Shown here: piece after piece, positions 45,299 to 54,955 of the stretch | Layout: every line of letters begins with the position of its first letter | Numbering within the stretch: the stretch's first letter is position 1 | Source of the DNA: DATFKA01 sp042095835 | Lineage (GTDB): Bacteria; Bacteroidota; Bacteroidia; Chitinophagales; Saprospiraceae | Direction of reading: 5' to 3' | DNA length: 64,000 nt | Assembly: GCA_042095835.1 (NCBI GenBank) | Contig: JBELML010000005.1 | Coordinates: 1-64,000, forward strand | Made by a program: the position numbers and the translations under genes | The notes under the pieces: model-generated | The model's database searches: none | What the model saw: only the letters and a program-made list of their open reading frames with translations | What the model was told of the DNA's origin: nothing

Positions 45299-48200
45299 AT
45301 GAGAGCACTTTTACTACTCGTATTTTCGCTATTTACGGTTCAATTCAGCTTTGCAGCTGATTATTTCTGGGTCGGCGATTCAGGAAATTGGTCAGATCTT
45401 TCTCACTGGGCGACCCAGTCTGGTGGTAACATCAATCACAATAGTATCCCCTCTTCGGAGGATAATGTCTTTTTTGACGCCAACTCCTTTACGGGACCCA
45501 ATCAAACCGTAACCATTGAGTCGGACATTATATTTGTGAGAAGCCTGATTTTTCAAGGCGATTTACAAGGCGCAAGTTTAATTGGTCCAGCTTCTGGTAC
45601 CTTGAACGTCTTTGGTAGTTTCGAGTTGAATGCATCTATGACTTTTGATTATCAAGGAGATGTTGCTTTCCAGGGTGCAGAAGTTGATAATATCATTGAT
45701 TTGGCTGGCCAGATGTTTAATCAGAATGTCTACTTCAATGGAGTACAGGCGAGCTGGGAATTGGCATCGGCTTTAGTGGTGGGTGGTGTACTGTTTTTTC
45801 AGGAAGGTATCTTCCGGAGTGCCAACTTTCAGATTATCGCTCAGCGGATGAGCCTCAATAGCTTTGGTGCAACTAGTGGCGTAGATTTTGGGCGTTCCCA
45901 GGTCATCCTAACAGGAGTAGATATACCTAATACGACCGATTCCTGGACCTTATACATCGATGGAGATGCTAGTGTAGCGGATCGATTCCAATTGGCGAAT
46001 ACCTCCTTTACCCTAAATGGCGCCAACATATCTATTTTAAATCGATTCAATTTTGGAGAAAATGGAATTGATCGAATCACGGTGACGAGTGAGTTCGGTA
46101 GGACTCGTGTACGCTCGCTTACAGCTTCGCCCCTGCGTATTGGCTATTTAGAAGTGCAGAATAATGCGGCCTACGAAGATGAACTCATTGTCGATTCCTT
46201 AATTATTGGTGGGGGGAAAAATCATCTTTTCTTTGGTGGTTTAACTTATGAAATCGGCCATTTAGAGTCTCAGGGAACTTGTGAAGAACCCACACAATTG
46301 ATCTCTGCGACTCGAGGTCTACCCGTCATATTTTCTTCAAATACGGATACTATTTTAGTAGAAGAAACAACCATTCGAGATATACATACTAGTGGTTCTG
46401 CGACCTTTTTAGCTAATAATAGTGTGGATTTGGGGAATAACCAAGGCTGGACCATCAATACCAAATCTTATGACCAGCTCTTTTGGGTAGGTGGTACTGG
46501 TATGTGGGATAATCCGGCGAACTGGTCTTTTACTAGTGGAGGTCCGGGGGGAGCCTGTATTCCTACACCAGGCGAAGATGTCATTTTTGATGCCAATTCT
46601 TTCGCGAATCCAATGGACATCGTCATGGTGAATGTTGAAAATGCCTATTGTAAATCAATGATCTGGCAAGGAGTAAACGGCAATCCCACTCTAATGAGTA
46701 CAGGAGATAAGAATCTACAAATATTTGGCTCGCTAGCATGGGCGACTGATATGACCAACAACTTTGCGGGAGTCATTATTTTTGAAGCAGATACACTAGG
46801 TCAAACGATCAGTACAGGCGGTAATGTCCTCTTAAATGATGTCTATTTTGAAGGTTCTGGTCAATGGACCCTGCAAGATTCTCTACAATTAAATACAGAT
46901 ATATACTTTGAGAATGGACACCTCAATACCAACGATCAGTTTATTCGGTTCAGGAGGTTTTATAGTCTTACAGAAACTAACCGAACGCTGGAGTTTACCA
47001 ATTCTTATATTCTGATTACAGAAGAGCCTATTCGTACCTTTTTAAGGTTTGAGGTGAGAACAACTAACCTGAATTTTGACGCAGGGACTTCTACCATCGA
47101 AATGTTCTATAGTGGCGCTTTTTATCCTCAAGGGGTTGAGCCTATTCATTTTCACAAAGTCATTATGTCGAATGGAGGCTTTCAAGGTAATTATACCAAC
47201 CCCATCCAGTTGGTTAGCTATGACACCTTGATTATGTACGGCAATAATTACTTTGACAACACTATTTATGCCAAGCATTTAGAAACATTTGCAGGTTATA
47301 GTCTTAAAATACAACCCCAGGATACCGTGCGTTTTGATACCCTCATTGTCAATGGAGATTGTGATGCTTTTGTAGAGATACGTAGTGAAATTGGAGGGGA
47401 GTCTGTCTTTTTTGAACCGACTAAAAACAATACCATCTCCAATGTAATTCTAGAGGATATTCATAATAATTCTAGCTTTGAATTGATTGCTAATGATGCG
47501 GTAGATCTTGGGAATAATTTGAATTGGACCATCAATGAATTGGCTGCCAGAGATTTATTTTGGGTCGGCGATGGTGGCTATTGGTACGATCGATCTCATT
47601 GGTCTTTGGGTAGTGGTGGCCCGGGAGGCGAATGCCCTCCAAGCCCAAGAGATAATGTATATTTTGATGAAAATTCCTTTTCCACAGCAGGTCAATCTGT
47701 GAGAGCAGACAGTACTTCCTATTCGAAAATACTGGATTGGACAACTGTAGGATTTATGCCAGAATTTAGATTTTTTGACCATCAACAATTCGGTGATCTG
47801 ATCTTTTCTGATAGTATGACCTTGTTGGGTACTCATATTCGTTTTAGAACGGATAGTACAGATCAATTGGTAGATACCAAGGGCTTGTATTTTTGGACGG
47901 CGGTTTTCGAAGGTAAAGGTTCTTGGGTATTGGGAGATACACTAAATATCCATTATTTCAACCACAGTTCGGGAAGTCTTCGATCAGATTCTAACACCAT
48001 CATCTCCGTAGGTACCACCTTCTATTCTGACAATGAAAAAGAATTAGATATATCAGGCTCTCATTGGCAGTTTAATGGTAGCCGAAATCTTTTCGCCTCT
48101 TGGACGATCAGCCGAGGTAGTAACCTTAGTCAGAAAATGGACAACTCTCTTGTAGAGTTCACCCAAGATGGGACAATTGAATTATGGTTATACGATGGTT

Positions 48201-51200
48201 TTACCTTTGACAAAATGTTGTTCTCTAACCCATCCGGATTAGCCAATATAAAGGATTTAAGCACTGAAATGGATAGCTCTACGTATAATCATTTAGAAAT
48301 CCGAAATAATGCTTTATTTGAAGGCAGTTTTTATGGGGATACGCTGATACTCACTCCCGGCAAGTCCTATCAGTTGGATCCTGCTGGACAATTGAGAGCT
48401 GATGAATATGTCCAAATTTATGCGAATAACTGTAGTCAAATCGAATTGCGTTCCTCTACGACAGGACAACAAGCAGATTTAGTGATGGATGAAGCTTTAG
48501 TAAAAGCAGATTTTGTGCAGATGCGAGATATACGAGCAGTGGGATCAGTCGACTTTTATGCAGGTAATGGATCAATAGATATCGATAATAATACCAACTG
48601 GATATTCGGGTCTTTAGAACAGTATGAGGAAGAAGGGTTTCTGGGTATTGATAGAGCTTTATGCGCAAGTTCTACAGTCGAATTGGATGCTAATAATTTT
48701 AGTATTAGAGAGACTTATTTATGGCAGGATGGTAGTACAGAAGCGACCTTTGTAACCGACCAACCAGGTACCTATTTCGCTACCGTAAACTTCTCCAATG
48801 CTTGTACAATTACAGATACCGTCGTGGTTTTACCTCCCGATGCATTCCTAGCCGATTTACCTGACACGACTACTTTTGTTTGTATAGGAGATACTTTTTT
48901 ACTTGAAGCGGGATTAGATTTGGTGGGGATGTCTTATCTATGGCAGGATGGTTCCACTAGTCAGAATTTTACAGTAAGGAGCCCAGGTGAATACAAAGTA
49001 AGCCTAGAATTGACGGGTTGTACCTCTTCAGATTCAACAGTGGTAGAATATATTGAGTATCCAGTCTTTAGTTTAGGTGCCGATACGACTATGTGTGCAG
49101 ATTCTACTTTGTTGCTGAATGCGCTGACAGATACGGCGACCTACCGCTGGCTCGATGGCAGTGATCTCCCCAATTTTGAAGTAGGGACTTCTGGTGTTTA
49201 TTGGGTAGATGTCGCTTATCGACAGTGTGCTACCAGAGACAGTATCCAAGTAAATTATTATGCTCCGATTGACCTGGATTTAGGCAATGATACTACGATC
49301 TGTGATGAAACCAATATCCTTTTAGGTGCTACTCTGGCTGGTGCTAGTTATAATTGGTCCGATAATTCCACTACGGAAACTATCAGTGTAGATCAAGCTG
49401 GTGCTTATTTCCTTGAAGTAAATGTGAATGGATGCCCTGCATTCGATACGATAAATATAGCGATCCAGGAATTACCGCGCTTTAATTTGGGAGAAGATAC
49501 CATCATCTGTGAGGGAGATGCCTTTTTATTAGATGGAACTAGCTTAGCAGGTACCATCTACGAATGGAGTGATGGTTCAAGCATGCCCACTTTGTCGGCC
49601 TCCAACCCGGGCTCTTATGCCCTACAAGCTACCTTGAACGGTTGTAGCTTTGCGGATGTCTTTAATCTGGGGCAGAAACCCCTACCTGTATTTGACCTAG
49701 GAAATGATACCACGATCTGTGAAGGAAAAGATTTAGACTTGGTCGTCACTCAATTAGGTGCTAGCTACCTGTGGCAAGACGGTAGTAGGAATAGAACTTT
49801 TACTGCTGAGCAAGCAGGTACATATTTCGTGCGTGTTGATCTCGACCAATGTATCCTTTCTGATACCTTCGAGCTGATGTATAAGCCATTTCCAAGGTTT
49901 GAATTAGGGACAGATACCTCTATTTGTGAAGGCGAGTCAGTTACCTTTGATGGTACAAGTTTGGCCGGTACTACTTATGAATGGAGCGACGGAAGTACGA
50001 ACCCAACACTAAGGGTTAGCACAGCGGGGCTATACGCTTTGGAGGCAACATTAGATGATTGTGTATTCGTAGGTACGCGGTCTTTGGAAGTAAGGCCCTT
50101 GCCAATAGTAGATTTAGGCGAAGATCAGGTATTATGTGAAGAAGAAGAGTTTATTTTGGATGTTGCTCAGCAGGGAGCAAGTTTCCAGTGGCAAGATGGT
50201 AGTGTAGCAGAAACTTTTACCGTCTCCAATACCGGTACTTATTTTGTAGCGGTAGATTTGGCCAATTGTATCCTTAGTGATACGGTTAATTTTACTTTCA
50301 ATCCTTTACCACGCTTTGAACTGGGAACAGATACCTCCATTTGTGCCGGCGAATCCGTTACTTTTGATGGTACAAGTTTGATGGGAGCTGCCTATTCTTG
50401 GAGTAATGGAAGTACTGATCCCATGATTACCATAAATGAGGGAGGCGCTTATGCTTTAGAAGCGACCTTAGATAATTGTACTTACCAAGATAGCAGGACA
50501 CTAGTCATTCGACCTTTACCAATTGTTGATTTAGGTGCGGATCAAACGCTTTGTGAAGAAGATGTTTTTAATCTAGATGTCAATCAGCCAGGAGCGACTT
50601 ATACTTGGCAAGATGGATCTGGAAATGGCAATTTCGAAGTCCGCACAGATGGTAGCTATTTTGTGGCCGTCAATTTAGAAGATTGTATCGTCTCTGATAC
50701 AGCCAATTTTACCTTCACTCCGCTTCCTCGCTTCGAATTAGGTAATGATACGCTACTATGCGAAGGGGAAAGCCTGACGCTTAATGCTGAAGTGCCAGGA
50801 GCAACCTACTCTTGGAATAATGGCTCAACAGGTAGTACCATCACCGTCACTGAAGAGGGCAACTACAACCTGATTACCTTAATCAATGGCTGTGATTTTT
50901 CTGATGAAATAAACGTTCAATACGGCCTAATACCAGATGATTTATTGGGTGAAGATCAGATCCTCTGTGATGGAGAAGAGATTAATTTTAATCTTGATAT
51001 TCGAGATGCCAATTATCAATGGATAGATGGTAGCGCTAGTGGCCTATATACGATCAATAGTCCAGGGACATTTGGGGTGAGGATAAATGTTGATCGCTGC
51101 ATCGGAGGAGACACCATTAATGTGAGTTATAATCCGCTACCCATTTTTAGTCTGGGGAACGATACATTACTCTGCGAAGGAGATCAAATAACCCTGACAG

Positions 51201-51850
51201 TCAACGCAGAAGCGGACTTGATTCAATGGCAGGATGGCACTGGAGCCAATACCTTGTCGGTTTCTAGTGCAGGGACCTATCGGGCGCTAGCTACCTTGAA
51301 TGATTGTCCATTTACCGATGAAATTAACGTCGATTACCAAGCAAGTCGATCGTTCAGTTTGGGACCAGATACGACCATCTGCGATGAGCAAAGCTATATT
51401 TTATCGGTAAACCAACGTGCAGACAGGATTACCTGGCAAGATGGCTCTAGTGCACAAAACTTTACGGTACAAGAAGCAGCTACTTATTTTGTTGAAGTGG
51501 TGGATGGAGCCTGTATCTTCACGGATACCATAGTGGTAAATACCAGAGATTGTTTCCGTTTTAGAGCTTATAAACCAACTGCTTTTTCTCCCAATAATGA
51601 TGGCTTTAATGACGTGTTTCAAATTGGACTACCGCCAACTGTGCAAATTGCAGCATTTGAAATGGAAGTATATAATCGCTGGGGAGCTAAAGTCTATCAA
51701 AGTACAGATTATGAGAAAGGTTGGAACGGCTTGCTGAATGGAGAGGTGCTCCCAGGAGGTGTCTACCTATATAATATACGCATAGAATATACAGACGATT
51801 TCAAGAGTGATGTGCGTGTCATCTCAGGTGATGTCCTGCTGCTGCGCTAA
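45299..51850 (+). CDS. Giant repetitive cell-surface adhesin with gliding-type (CHU_C, T9SS type B) C-terminus
   Basis: 2183 residues. Signal peptide MRALLLLVFSLFTVQFSFAA. Three modules of about 370-395 residues begin with FWVGDSGNWSDLSHW, FWVGGTGMWDNPANW and FWVGDGGYWYDRSHW, each followed by FDxNSF; they look like beta-solenoid or jelly-roll units. From about 1119 to 2080 come 14 Ig-like repeats of 68-70 residues, with signatures LGxDTxxCEGE, YxWxDGS and GxYxxxVxxxxC; some arrive as 138-residue duplicated pairs. The last 90 or so residues (AYKPTAFSPNNDGFNDVFQI, EVYNRWGAKVYQS) form the CHU_C / T9SS type B sorting domain used by SprB-like proteins. It is presumably a surface adhesin for gliding or substrate attachment. 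Confidence 0.92.
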   Translation: MRALLLLVFSLFTVQFSFAADYFWVGDSGNWSDLSHWATQSGGNINHNSIPSSEDNVFFDANSFTGPNQTVTIESDIIFVRSLIFQGDLQGASLIGPASGTLNVFGSFELNASMTFDYQGDVAFQGAEVDNIIDLAGQMFNQNVYFNGVQASWELASALVVGGVLFFQEGIFRSANFQIIAQRMSLNSFGATSGVDFGRSQVILTGVDIPNTTDSWTLYIDGDASVADRFQLANTSFTLNGANISILNRFNFGENGIDRITVTSEFGRTRVRSLTASPLRIGYLEVQNNAAYEDELIVDSLIIGGGKNHLFFGGLTYEIGHLESQGTCEEPTQLISATRGLPVIFSSNTDTILVEETTIRDIHTSGSATFLANNSVDLGNNQGWTINTKSYDQLFWVGGTGMWDNPANWSFTSGGPGGACIPTPGEDVIFDANSFANPMDIVMVNVENAYCKSMIWQGVNGNPTLMSTGDKNLQIFGSLAWATDMTNNFAGVIIFEADTLGQTISTGGNVLLNDVYFEGSGQWTLQDSLQLNTDIYFENGHLNTNDQFIRFRRFYSLTETNRTLEFTNSYILITEEPIRTFLRFEVRTTNLNFDAGTSTIEMFYSGAFYPQGVEPIHFHKVIMSNGGFQGNYTNPIQLVSYDTLIMYGNNYFDNTIYAKHLETFAGYSLKIQPQDTVRFDTLIVNGDCDAFVEIRSEIGGESVFFEPTKNNTISNVILEDIHNNSSFELIANDAVDLGNNLNWTINELAARDLFWVGDGGYWYDRSHWSLGSGGPGGECPPSPRDNVYFDENSFSTAGQSVRADSTSYSKILDWTTVGFMPEFRFFDHQQFGDLIFSDSMTLLGTHIRFRTDSTDQLVDTKGLYFWTAVFEGKGSWVLGDTLNIHYFNHSSGSLRSDSNTIISVGTTFYSDNEKELDISGSHWQFNGSRNLFASWTISRGSNLSQKMDNSLVEFTQDGTIELWLYDGFTFDKMLFSNPSGLANIKDLSTEMDSSTYNHLEIRNNALFEGSFYGDTLILTPGKSYQLDPAGQLRADEYVQIYANNCSQIELRSSTTGQQADLVMDEALVKADFVQMRDIRAVGSVDFYAGNGSIDIDNNTNWIFGSLEQYEEEGFLGIDRALCASSTVELDANNFSIRETYLWQDGSTEATFVTDQPGTYFATVNFSNACTITDTVVVLPPDAFLADLPDTTTFVCIGDTFLLEAGLDLVGMSYLWQDGSTSQNFTVRSPGEYKVSLELTGCTSSDSTVVEYIEYPVFSLGADTTMCADSTLLLNALTDTATYRWLDGSDLPNFEVGTSGVYWVDVAYRQCATRDSIQVNYYAPIDLDLGNDTTICDETNILLGATLAGASYNWSDNSTTETISVDQAGAYFLEVNVNGCPAFDTINIAIQELPRFNLGEDTIICEGDAFLLDGTSLAGTIYEWSDGSSMPTLSASNPGSYALQATLNGCSFADVFNLGQKPLPVFDLGNDTTICEGKDLDLVVTQLGASYLWQDGSRNRTFTAEQAGTYFVRVDLDQCILSDTFELMYKPFPRFELGTDTSICEGESVTFDGTSLAGTTYEWSDGSTNPTLRVSTAGLYALEATLDDCVFVGTRSLEVRPLPIVDLGEDQVLCEEEEFILDVAQQGASFQWQDGSVAETFTVSNTGTYFVAVDLANCILSDTVNFTFNPLPRFELGTDTSICAGESVTFDGTSLMGAAYSWSNGSTDPMITINEGGAYALEATLDNCTYQDSRTLVIRPLPIVDLGADQTLCEEDVFNLDVNQPGATYTWQDGSGNGNFEVRTDGSYFVAVNLEDCIVSDTANFTFTPLPRFELGNDTLLCEGESLTLNAEVPGATYSWNNGSTGSTITVTEEGNYNLITLINGCDFSDEINVQYGLIPDDLLGEDQILCDGEEINFNLDIRDANYQWIDGSASGLYTINSPGTFGVRINVDRCIGGDTINVSYNPLPIFSLGNDTLLCEGDQITLTVNAEADLIQWQDGTGANTLSVSSAGTYRALATLNDCPFTDEINVDYQASRSFSLGPDTTICDEQSYILSVNQRADRITWQDGSSAQNFTVQEAATYFVEVVDGACIFTDTIVVNTRDCFRFRAYKPTAFSPNNDGFNDVFQIGLPPTVQIAAFEMEVYNRWGAKVYQSTDYEKGWNGLLNGEVLPGGVYLYNIRIEYTDDFKSDVRVISGDVLLLR

Positions 51851-52302
51851 TAATTTCTTCTGGTACTTGGACTTAGTCTTTGATAATTCCTAGTACTAGA
51901 AGCGCATTCTTCTACATTAATTTGGATGACTGGAGATTTTACAGCGTTGAAGGTAGAAAGGGTAGATTTGTGTACATATCGCGCTACGACCCAGATATTG
52001 TAGCTGCCTTCCCAGGGTAGAGGTATTACTCGTCTATCTACAGGCGTATTCCATTCTTTGGTAGCGTTTTCGTGGACAGCGTACCAATCAAAAACCAAAC
52101 CAGCATTGTTGGGTAATCGAAAAGGAGTCTGGGCATTGATTTTGATCATAGCGTGGCTATTAGAACCAAAGCCACTGCATAGTACTTCTGCATTAATTAG
52201 CTCCAAATTGACGCTTTGGGCTTGTAGCTGCGAAGACAAAAAGCAGACAGATATTCCCCATAAGAGAATTGAAGGGATAATATTTCGAATAGTAGCGCGC
52301 AT
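51847..52302 (-). CDS. Small secreted protein
   Basis: 151 residues. A signal peptide (LLWGISVCFLSSQLQAQ) follows a short basic lead; mature residues include VLCSGFGSNSHAMIKINAQT and IQINVEECASSTRNY. It has two cysteines that could form a disulfide and is mostly beta. I do not recognise the family. Its TAG stop overlaps the TAA stop of the adhesin by four bases (CTAA), tail to tail. A 10-base inverted repeat lies just upstream of its start. A partner role for the adhesin is possible from position only. Confidence 0.62.
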   Translation of the reverse strand: MRATIRNIIPSILLWGISVCFLSSQLQAQSVNLELINAEVLCSGFGSNSHAMIKINAQTPFRLPNNAGLVFDWYAVHENATKEWNTPVDRRVIPLPWEGSYNIWVVARYVHKSTLSTFNAVKSPVIQINVEECASSTRNYQRLSPSTRRNY

Positions 52303-52316
52303 AGTTTATCTTCTTT

Positions 52317-52364
52317 GTAACTATTTTATAATGTTCGGTCGGTCTTTAGAGAGTAAATAGTTAC
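52317..52364. repeat. 10-bp perfect inverted repeat upstream of the secreted protein gene
   Basis: GTAACTATTT (52317-52326) and AAATAGTTAC (52355-52364) enclose 28 bases. It lies 15 bases upstream of the minus-strand start at 52302, within a 293-base intergenic region that otherwise shows nothing I can support. It could be a regulator site or a leader hairpin. Confidence 0.6.
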
Positions 52365-52595
52365 ACCTCATGGGATAATAAATCTTAGATATTAATAATT
52401 GTATACTCCAAATCGTCATTTGGGTTGCAATATTGTACCGAAAAATGAAATATATCAAAATAAAAGTCCTTTTGACGGCCTTTGTATAAAGAAATTAATT
52501 GCCGCCTTTTTTAAATTCGTCTAATGCGGGACAAACCTTTTCTTTGCATTACAGTTTTTTGTTAAACCATTTCCTATAAAAACCATAATCTGACT

Positions 52596-53117
52596 ATGAA
52601 CAAGTCTCTTTCATTTTTACTGTTTCTTTCCCTTTTCAGTATGCTTATTTTTCGCTGTACTAGTGATAGCCTGCCTGGGCCAGATATGGATATAAATACC
52701 GGGGGCGAAAACCCCGATGATCGGGTAGTATGGACGGGTGCCGACCTGACTTTTACCAAAGATACAGGTACCGATCCAAACGAATCAGCCAACCAAGATC
52801 GGCTGACGGATGCGGTCTGGATCACACGCGGCGTGACAGGCGGTGCGATTTTTAATGCCAAAGAAGAATCTGGAAAAGCTAATAAATCAACTAGCCCTAT
52901 TGGTACAAAATGGGCAATTGGGAGTATTGATGAGATCGATAATCTTGAATTCAAAAACTTCAGGGCAGCGGTAGGTAGCCCTCAAGATGTAGTAGGCAAG
53001 CAGCTCGTACTACATCTTGAGGAGGACAATATCTATTTGAGTGTTGAGTTTACCTCCTGGTCCAAAGGCAGTGGTGCTAATGGTGGAGGTTTTGAATATG
53101 TGCGCTCAACACCCTAA
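52596..53117 (+). CDS. Hypothetical lipoprotein
   Basis: 173 residues. Signal MNKSLSFLLFLSLFSMLIFRC with a lipobox-like Cys21 predicts a lipoprotein. The mature part is acidic and Gly-rich (DMDINTGGENPDD), then a beta-rich domain (FTKDTGTDPNESANQDRLTD, YLSVEFTSWSKGSG). No family recognised; the C-terminus resembles lectin-like beta sandwiches only loosely. Its TAA overlaps the SDR gene stop by four bases. Confidence 0.65.
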   Translation: MNKSLSFLLFLSLFSMLIFRCTSDSLPGPDMDINTGGENPDDRVVWTGADLTFTKDTGTDPNESANQDRLTDAVWITRGVTGGAIFNAKEESGKANKSTSPIGTKWAIGSIDEIDNLEFKNFRAAVGSPQDVVGKQLVLHLEEDNIYLSVEFTSWSKGSGANGGGFEYVRSTP

Positions 53118-53911
53118 CTTAATTTGAATTTGCGCATCATTCTAAAGAATACTAGCGGAACAAAGCGGTTGAGGTAGACACCTGCTAATTCTTTTTTAGC
53201 GAAATAGGCCTCCTTTTTCTTTTGAGCAATGGCCTTTAGCGCTTTTCTAACGAAGGCTTCAGGCGAATAGCCAGCAGCTGTAGAAGGAGCCATTTCGTTA
53301 TTGGGGGTACCGTCGCCCGTCAATGCATTGATAGTGACATTGGTTTTGACATAACCAGGGCAAATCATAGTCACATCAATATTGTCACGGTACAACTCAG
53401 CCCTCAATGCATCGAAAAATCCATGTAATGCGTGTTTGGAAGCACAATAAGCACTTCGGAATGGCACACCCATTTTGCCAAGTACACTAGAAATAACCAC
53501 AATTTGCCCCGCTTTTCTGGCCTTTAGATGAGGAATAACTGCTTTGGTGATCGCCACCGTCCCTAGGTAGTTGACATTCATGATCTTTTGATCTACCTCA
53601 AAAATGGTTTCAGCAGCTTGGGCTCTCTGAGAGATTCCGGCATTATTGATCAAGATATCTAAGTGCCCCTTGTAGGCAATCGCCTGCTCGGCAATACCAG
53701 GGATGGTATCGAATTTGGCAACATCACAGGGGATGATTTTAATACGATCTGGAGATTTACAGTTGGCCTTCACTCTTTGTAATTCTGCTTCTTTTCTACT
53801 GCTGATGACGAGGTAGGCATCCTGCTCCGCAAAAGCATAAGTCATAGCCTCACCAATACCAGAAGATGCACCAGTAATCCATATCACTTTATCCTTAAAA
53901 CTGTTTGTCAT
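53114..53911 (-). CDS. Short-chain dehydrogenase/reductase
   Basis: 265 residues from ATG 53911 (MTNSFKDKVIWITGASSGIG); an extra 21 residues to 53974 look spurious. Classical SDR: cofactor loop GASSGIGEA, NNAGIS, catalytic Ser in VVISSVLGKMG, and Tyr/Lys in AYCASKHAL. Substrate not evident; the closest look is to the DHRS7-like clade (RIKIIPCDVAK, PGYVKTNVTINAL). Confidence 0.9.
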   Translation of the reverse strand: MTNSFKDKVIWITGASSGIGEAMTYAFAEQDAYLVISSRKEAELQRVKANCKSPDRIKIIPCDVAKFDTIPGIAEQAIAYKGHLDILINNAGISQRAQAAETIFEVDQKIMNVNYLGTVAITKAVIPHLKARKAGQIVVISSVLGKMGVPFRSAYCASKHALHGFFDALRAELYRDNIDVTMICPGYVKTNVTINALTGDGTPNNEMAPSTAAGYSPEAFVRKALKAIAQKKKEAYFAKKELAGVYLNRFVPLVFFRMMRKFKLS

Positions 53912-54006
53912 ATATTTGCTATTTGCGAACAAAGCTAAGAACAAGTTTGAAAAGTTCGAGTAGTAAGAATTCAATTTTTTTGTAAACTCAAATAACCATT
54001 CCTAAG

Positions 54007-54510
54007 GTGCCTAAAAAAACCGTTTGCCTTATTCGTCATGCCAAGTCTAGCTGGGCCGATCCCAGCCTAGGAGATTTTAATAGACCTTTGAATCAACGTG
54101 GAGAGCGAGATGCGCCCTTTATGGCTCAAGTCCTTTATGAGCAATTAGGTCATGTGGATAAGATCGTAAGTAGCCCTGCCAAGCGTGCCATCACTACTGC
54201 TGCTACCTTTGGAGCGACCTTTGGAATTCCTTTGGAGGCTATCAAAAAAGAGGAGCGGATTTATGAGGCATTCCCTTCGGCTATTTTAAATATCATTAAA
54301 GGACTTGATGAAGATTGGAATACGGTGCTGGTTTTTGGCCATAATCCTGCTTTTACATCGGTTGCTAACCATTTTCCGCCCTTTTTTACAGATAATGTTC
54401 CGACTTGCGGAATTATTAAAATTGTAAGTTCAGCGGCCACTTGGTCAGTGTTTTCTGGGCAGAATTCGATTGTGGAGTCCTTTCATTACCCCAAGCAATA
54501 TTTCCAATAA
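54007..54510 (+). CDS. sixA: SixA-like histidine phosphatase
   Basis: 167 residues from GTG 54007; no ATG is available in a sensible place. Histidine phosphatase branch: catalytic CLIRHAKSSWADP with RHxK, the Arg in NQRGERDAPFMAQVL, SSPAKRAITTA and FGHNPAFTSV. SixA removes phosphate from His in phosphorelay HPt domains, and this size and fold suit that role, though many homologues have other substrates. It precedes the DUF4296 gene by one base. Confidence 0.86.
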   Translation: MPKKTVCLIRHAKSSWADPSLGDFNRPLNQRGERDAPFMAQVLYEQLGHVDKIVSSPAKRAITTAATFGATFGIPLEAIKKEERIYEAFPSAILNIIKGLDEDWNTVLVFGHNPAFTSVANHFPPFFTDNVPTCGIIKIVSSAATWSVFSGQNSIVESFHYPKQYFQ

Positions 54511-54511
54511 T

Positions 54512-54868
54512 ATGACCAAGTACATTGTAAGTGTTCTCTTTTTAAGCCTAGGTTTAGTTTCCTGTCGGGAGCAAGCGCCTACTTTGCCTGTTTCTACCGA
54601 ACTTGCTGCCGAAATATTGATTGATATTCACGGTGCAGAGGCTTCCCTCCAGGGGGCTTACGGTACAACTAAAGATAGTCTAGCAAGGGCTTATTATCAG
54701 CAAATCTATGAGATTCACGGTATTGACTCTACTATCTTTGTAGATATGATGCAAATTATGCGCTATCATCCAGATCGATTAGAGGAGGCCTACGCTCTTG
54801 CCATTGAAAAAGTAGGAGAACGTCGGGAAAATATCAAAGATTGGAAACCCAAGAAAAAGGAAGATTGA
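54512..54868 (+). CDS. DUF4296 lipoprotein
   Basis: 118 residues from ATG 54512, giving MTKYIVSVLFLSLGLVSC with a lipobox Cys; the frame to 54470 overlaps sixA and is unlikely. The body STELAAEILIDIHGAEASLQ, then YYQQIYEIHGIDSTIFVDMM and a Lys-rich end, matches the Bacteroidota DUF4296 family of short helical proteins. Function unknown. One base after sixA, so they are probably cotranscribed. Confidence 0.8.
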   Translation: MTKYIVSVLFLSLGLVSCREQAPTLPVSTELAAEILIDIHGAEASLQGAYGTTKDSLARAYYQQIYEIHGIDSTIFVDMMQIMRYHPDRLEEAYALAIEKVGERRENIKDWKPKKKED

Positions 54869-54955
54869 TCCAGTTTCTTATATTGAAGCTGTTTCTACTT
54901 TAAAAACAATTGCTCTCGAAAAGTGATTGTAAAGACTTTATCTCAATAGATCATA

